Source: Salipaludibacillus sp. LMS25
GTDB taxonomy: Bacteria; Bacillota; Bacilli; Bacillales; Salisediminibacteriaceae
DNA length: 64,000 bases
Assembly: GCF_024362805.1 (NCBI RefSeq)
Contig: NZ_CP093299.1
Coordinates: forward strand, 3,256,001 to 3,320,000
Direction of reading: 5' to 3'
The notes under the pieces are model-generated. The model saw only the letters and a program-made list of their open reading frames with translations, had not been told where the DNA came from and did no database searches. This document shows positions 63,602-64,000 of this stretch, in pieces (position 1 is the stretch's first letter; each line of letters starts with the position of its first letter). The position numbers and the translations under genes are program-made.

Positions 63602-63961
63602 ATGAGATTCTTATGGTTAATTTTCACTTTAATACTCGCACCATTTTTGTTTCATTTATATGAATATGGGCAACATGTTAGGCGAGAAGAAGCTTCTTTT
63701 CTATTTTTAGGCTCTTTGTTGTATGTTGTAATAACGGGTGTCCTAGCTAGTCACATAAAATACCGCTACATTATATTGATTAATATTATTACAGGAATTT
63801 TATCGTTATTTTTGGCTATCTATTTAATTCCTGATGATGGGGATTGGTTTAAGCCATTTGGTAGAGACTTTGCCATTATATTTACTGCAATTGTTTTCTT
63901 ATTAGGACAATTATTAGTTAGTTTTGTTTCGAAAGCCTTTTCTGCAAGGAAAGATGACTAA
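63602..63961 (+). CDS. small four-helix membrane protein, unknown
   Basis: A 119-residue protein with four hydrophobic segments (LWLIFTLILAPFLFHLYEY; FLFLGSLLYVVITGVLASHI; YIILINIITGILSLFLAIYL; FAIIFTAIVFLLGQLLVSFV). It does not match a family I know. AGAGGT lies before the ATG. It stands alone after a repeat, at the window's edge. Confidence 0.65.
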   Translation: MRFLWLIFTLILAPFLFHLYEYGQHVRREEASFLFLGSLLYVVITGVLASHIKYRYIILINIITGILSLFLAIYLIPDDGDWFKPFGRDFAIIFTAIVFLLGQLLVSFVSKAFSARKDD

Positions 63962-64000
63962 ATTTTATCATTATAATCAAATGGATTGTGTTAGTGAAAT

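Overview
The window looks like a low-GC Gram-positive chromosome segment from the Bacillaceae, plausibly a salt- or alkali-adapted Bacillus relative. This rests on AGGAGG-type ribosome binding sites, Bacillus-type genes (mreBH-like, yfkD-like, yfkAB-like, pdaA-like, an SE1561-type small protein, a VLRF1-type release factor) and the order yfkD / yfkAB / pdaA / yfjP-like glycosylase / yfjO-like rRNA methyltransferase, which I recall from the B. subtilis yfk-yfj region. No rRNA, tRNA or CRISPR array was seen.

Layout. 0-4 kb: a tandem duplication of a secreted papain-like hydrolase gene and a membrane-anchored 367-residue protein; the second hydrolase copy is broken. 4.4-18.4 kb: housekeeping and detoxification genes (carbonic anhydrase, MreBH, acyl-CoA dehydrogenase, MOSC protein, MazG-like protein, small multidrug exporter with a TetR regulator, MATE pump, aldehyde dehydrogenase, acetyltransferase-photolyase operon). 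19-22 kb: debris, including a decayed polymorphic toxin directly followed by an intact Imm50-type immunity gene. 22.9-26.7 kb: an arsenic operon (HesB-like, arsD, arsA, acr3) with a clear promoter and a palindromic operator but no arsR beside it. 26.9-34 kb: lipid genes (acyltransferase, SCP2), an FbpB-like small protein, a frameshifted secreted Cys-containing precursor, a dead IS1182-type element, an M50-like protease and a YtxH-like protein. 35-53.8 kb: conserved core with a TPR/pseudo-GTPase protein and murein-peptide recycling genes (LD-carboxypeptidase, C26 hydrolase, NlpC/P60). 53.8-64 kb: accessory region that begins with a decayed serine recombinase, then small stand-alone genes, about 1.6 kb of decayed DNA, an IS256 fragment, a duplicated GNAT start and a second ACR3-like transporter.

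The most striking feature is a set of interspersed non-coding repeats. Family 1 (about 158 bp, 12 copies, 8 plus and 4 minus) has two strong hairpins and TTTAT at each end. Family 2 (about 100-148 bp, 5 copies) has a different 5' half but the same 3' hairpin and TTTAT end. In one place a family-1 copy sits exactly on the terminal TTTAT of a family-2 copy. From memory this resembles the bcr1-type repeats of the B. cereus group. Two further repeat families and a 21-bp-period TCAGCAA array are also present.
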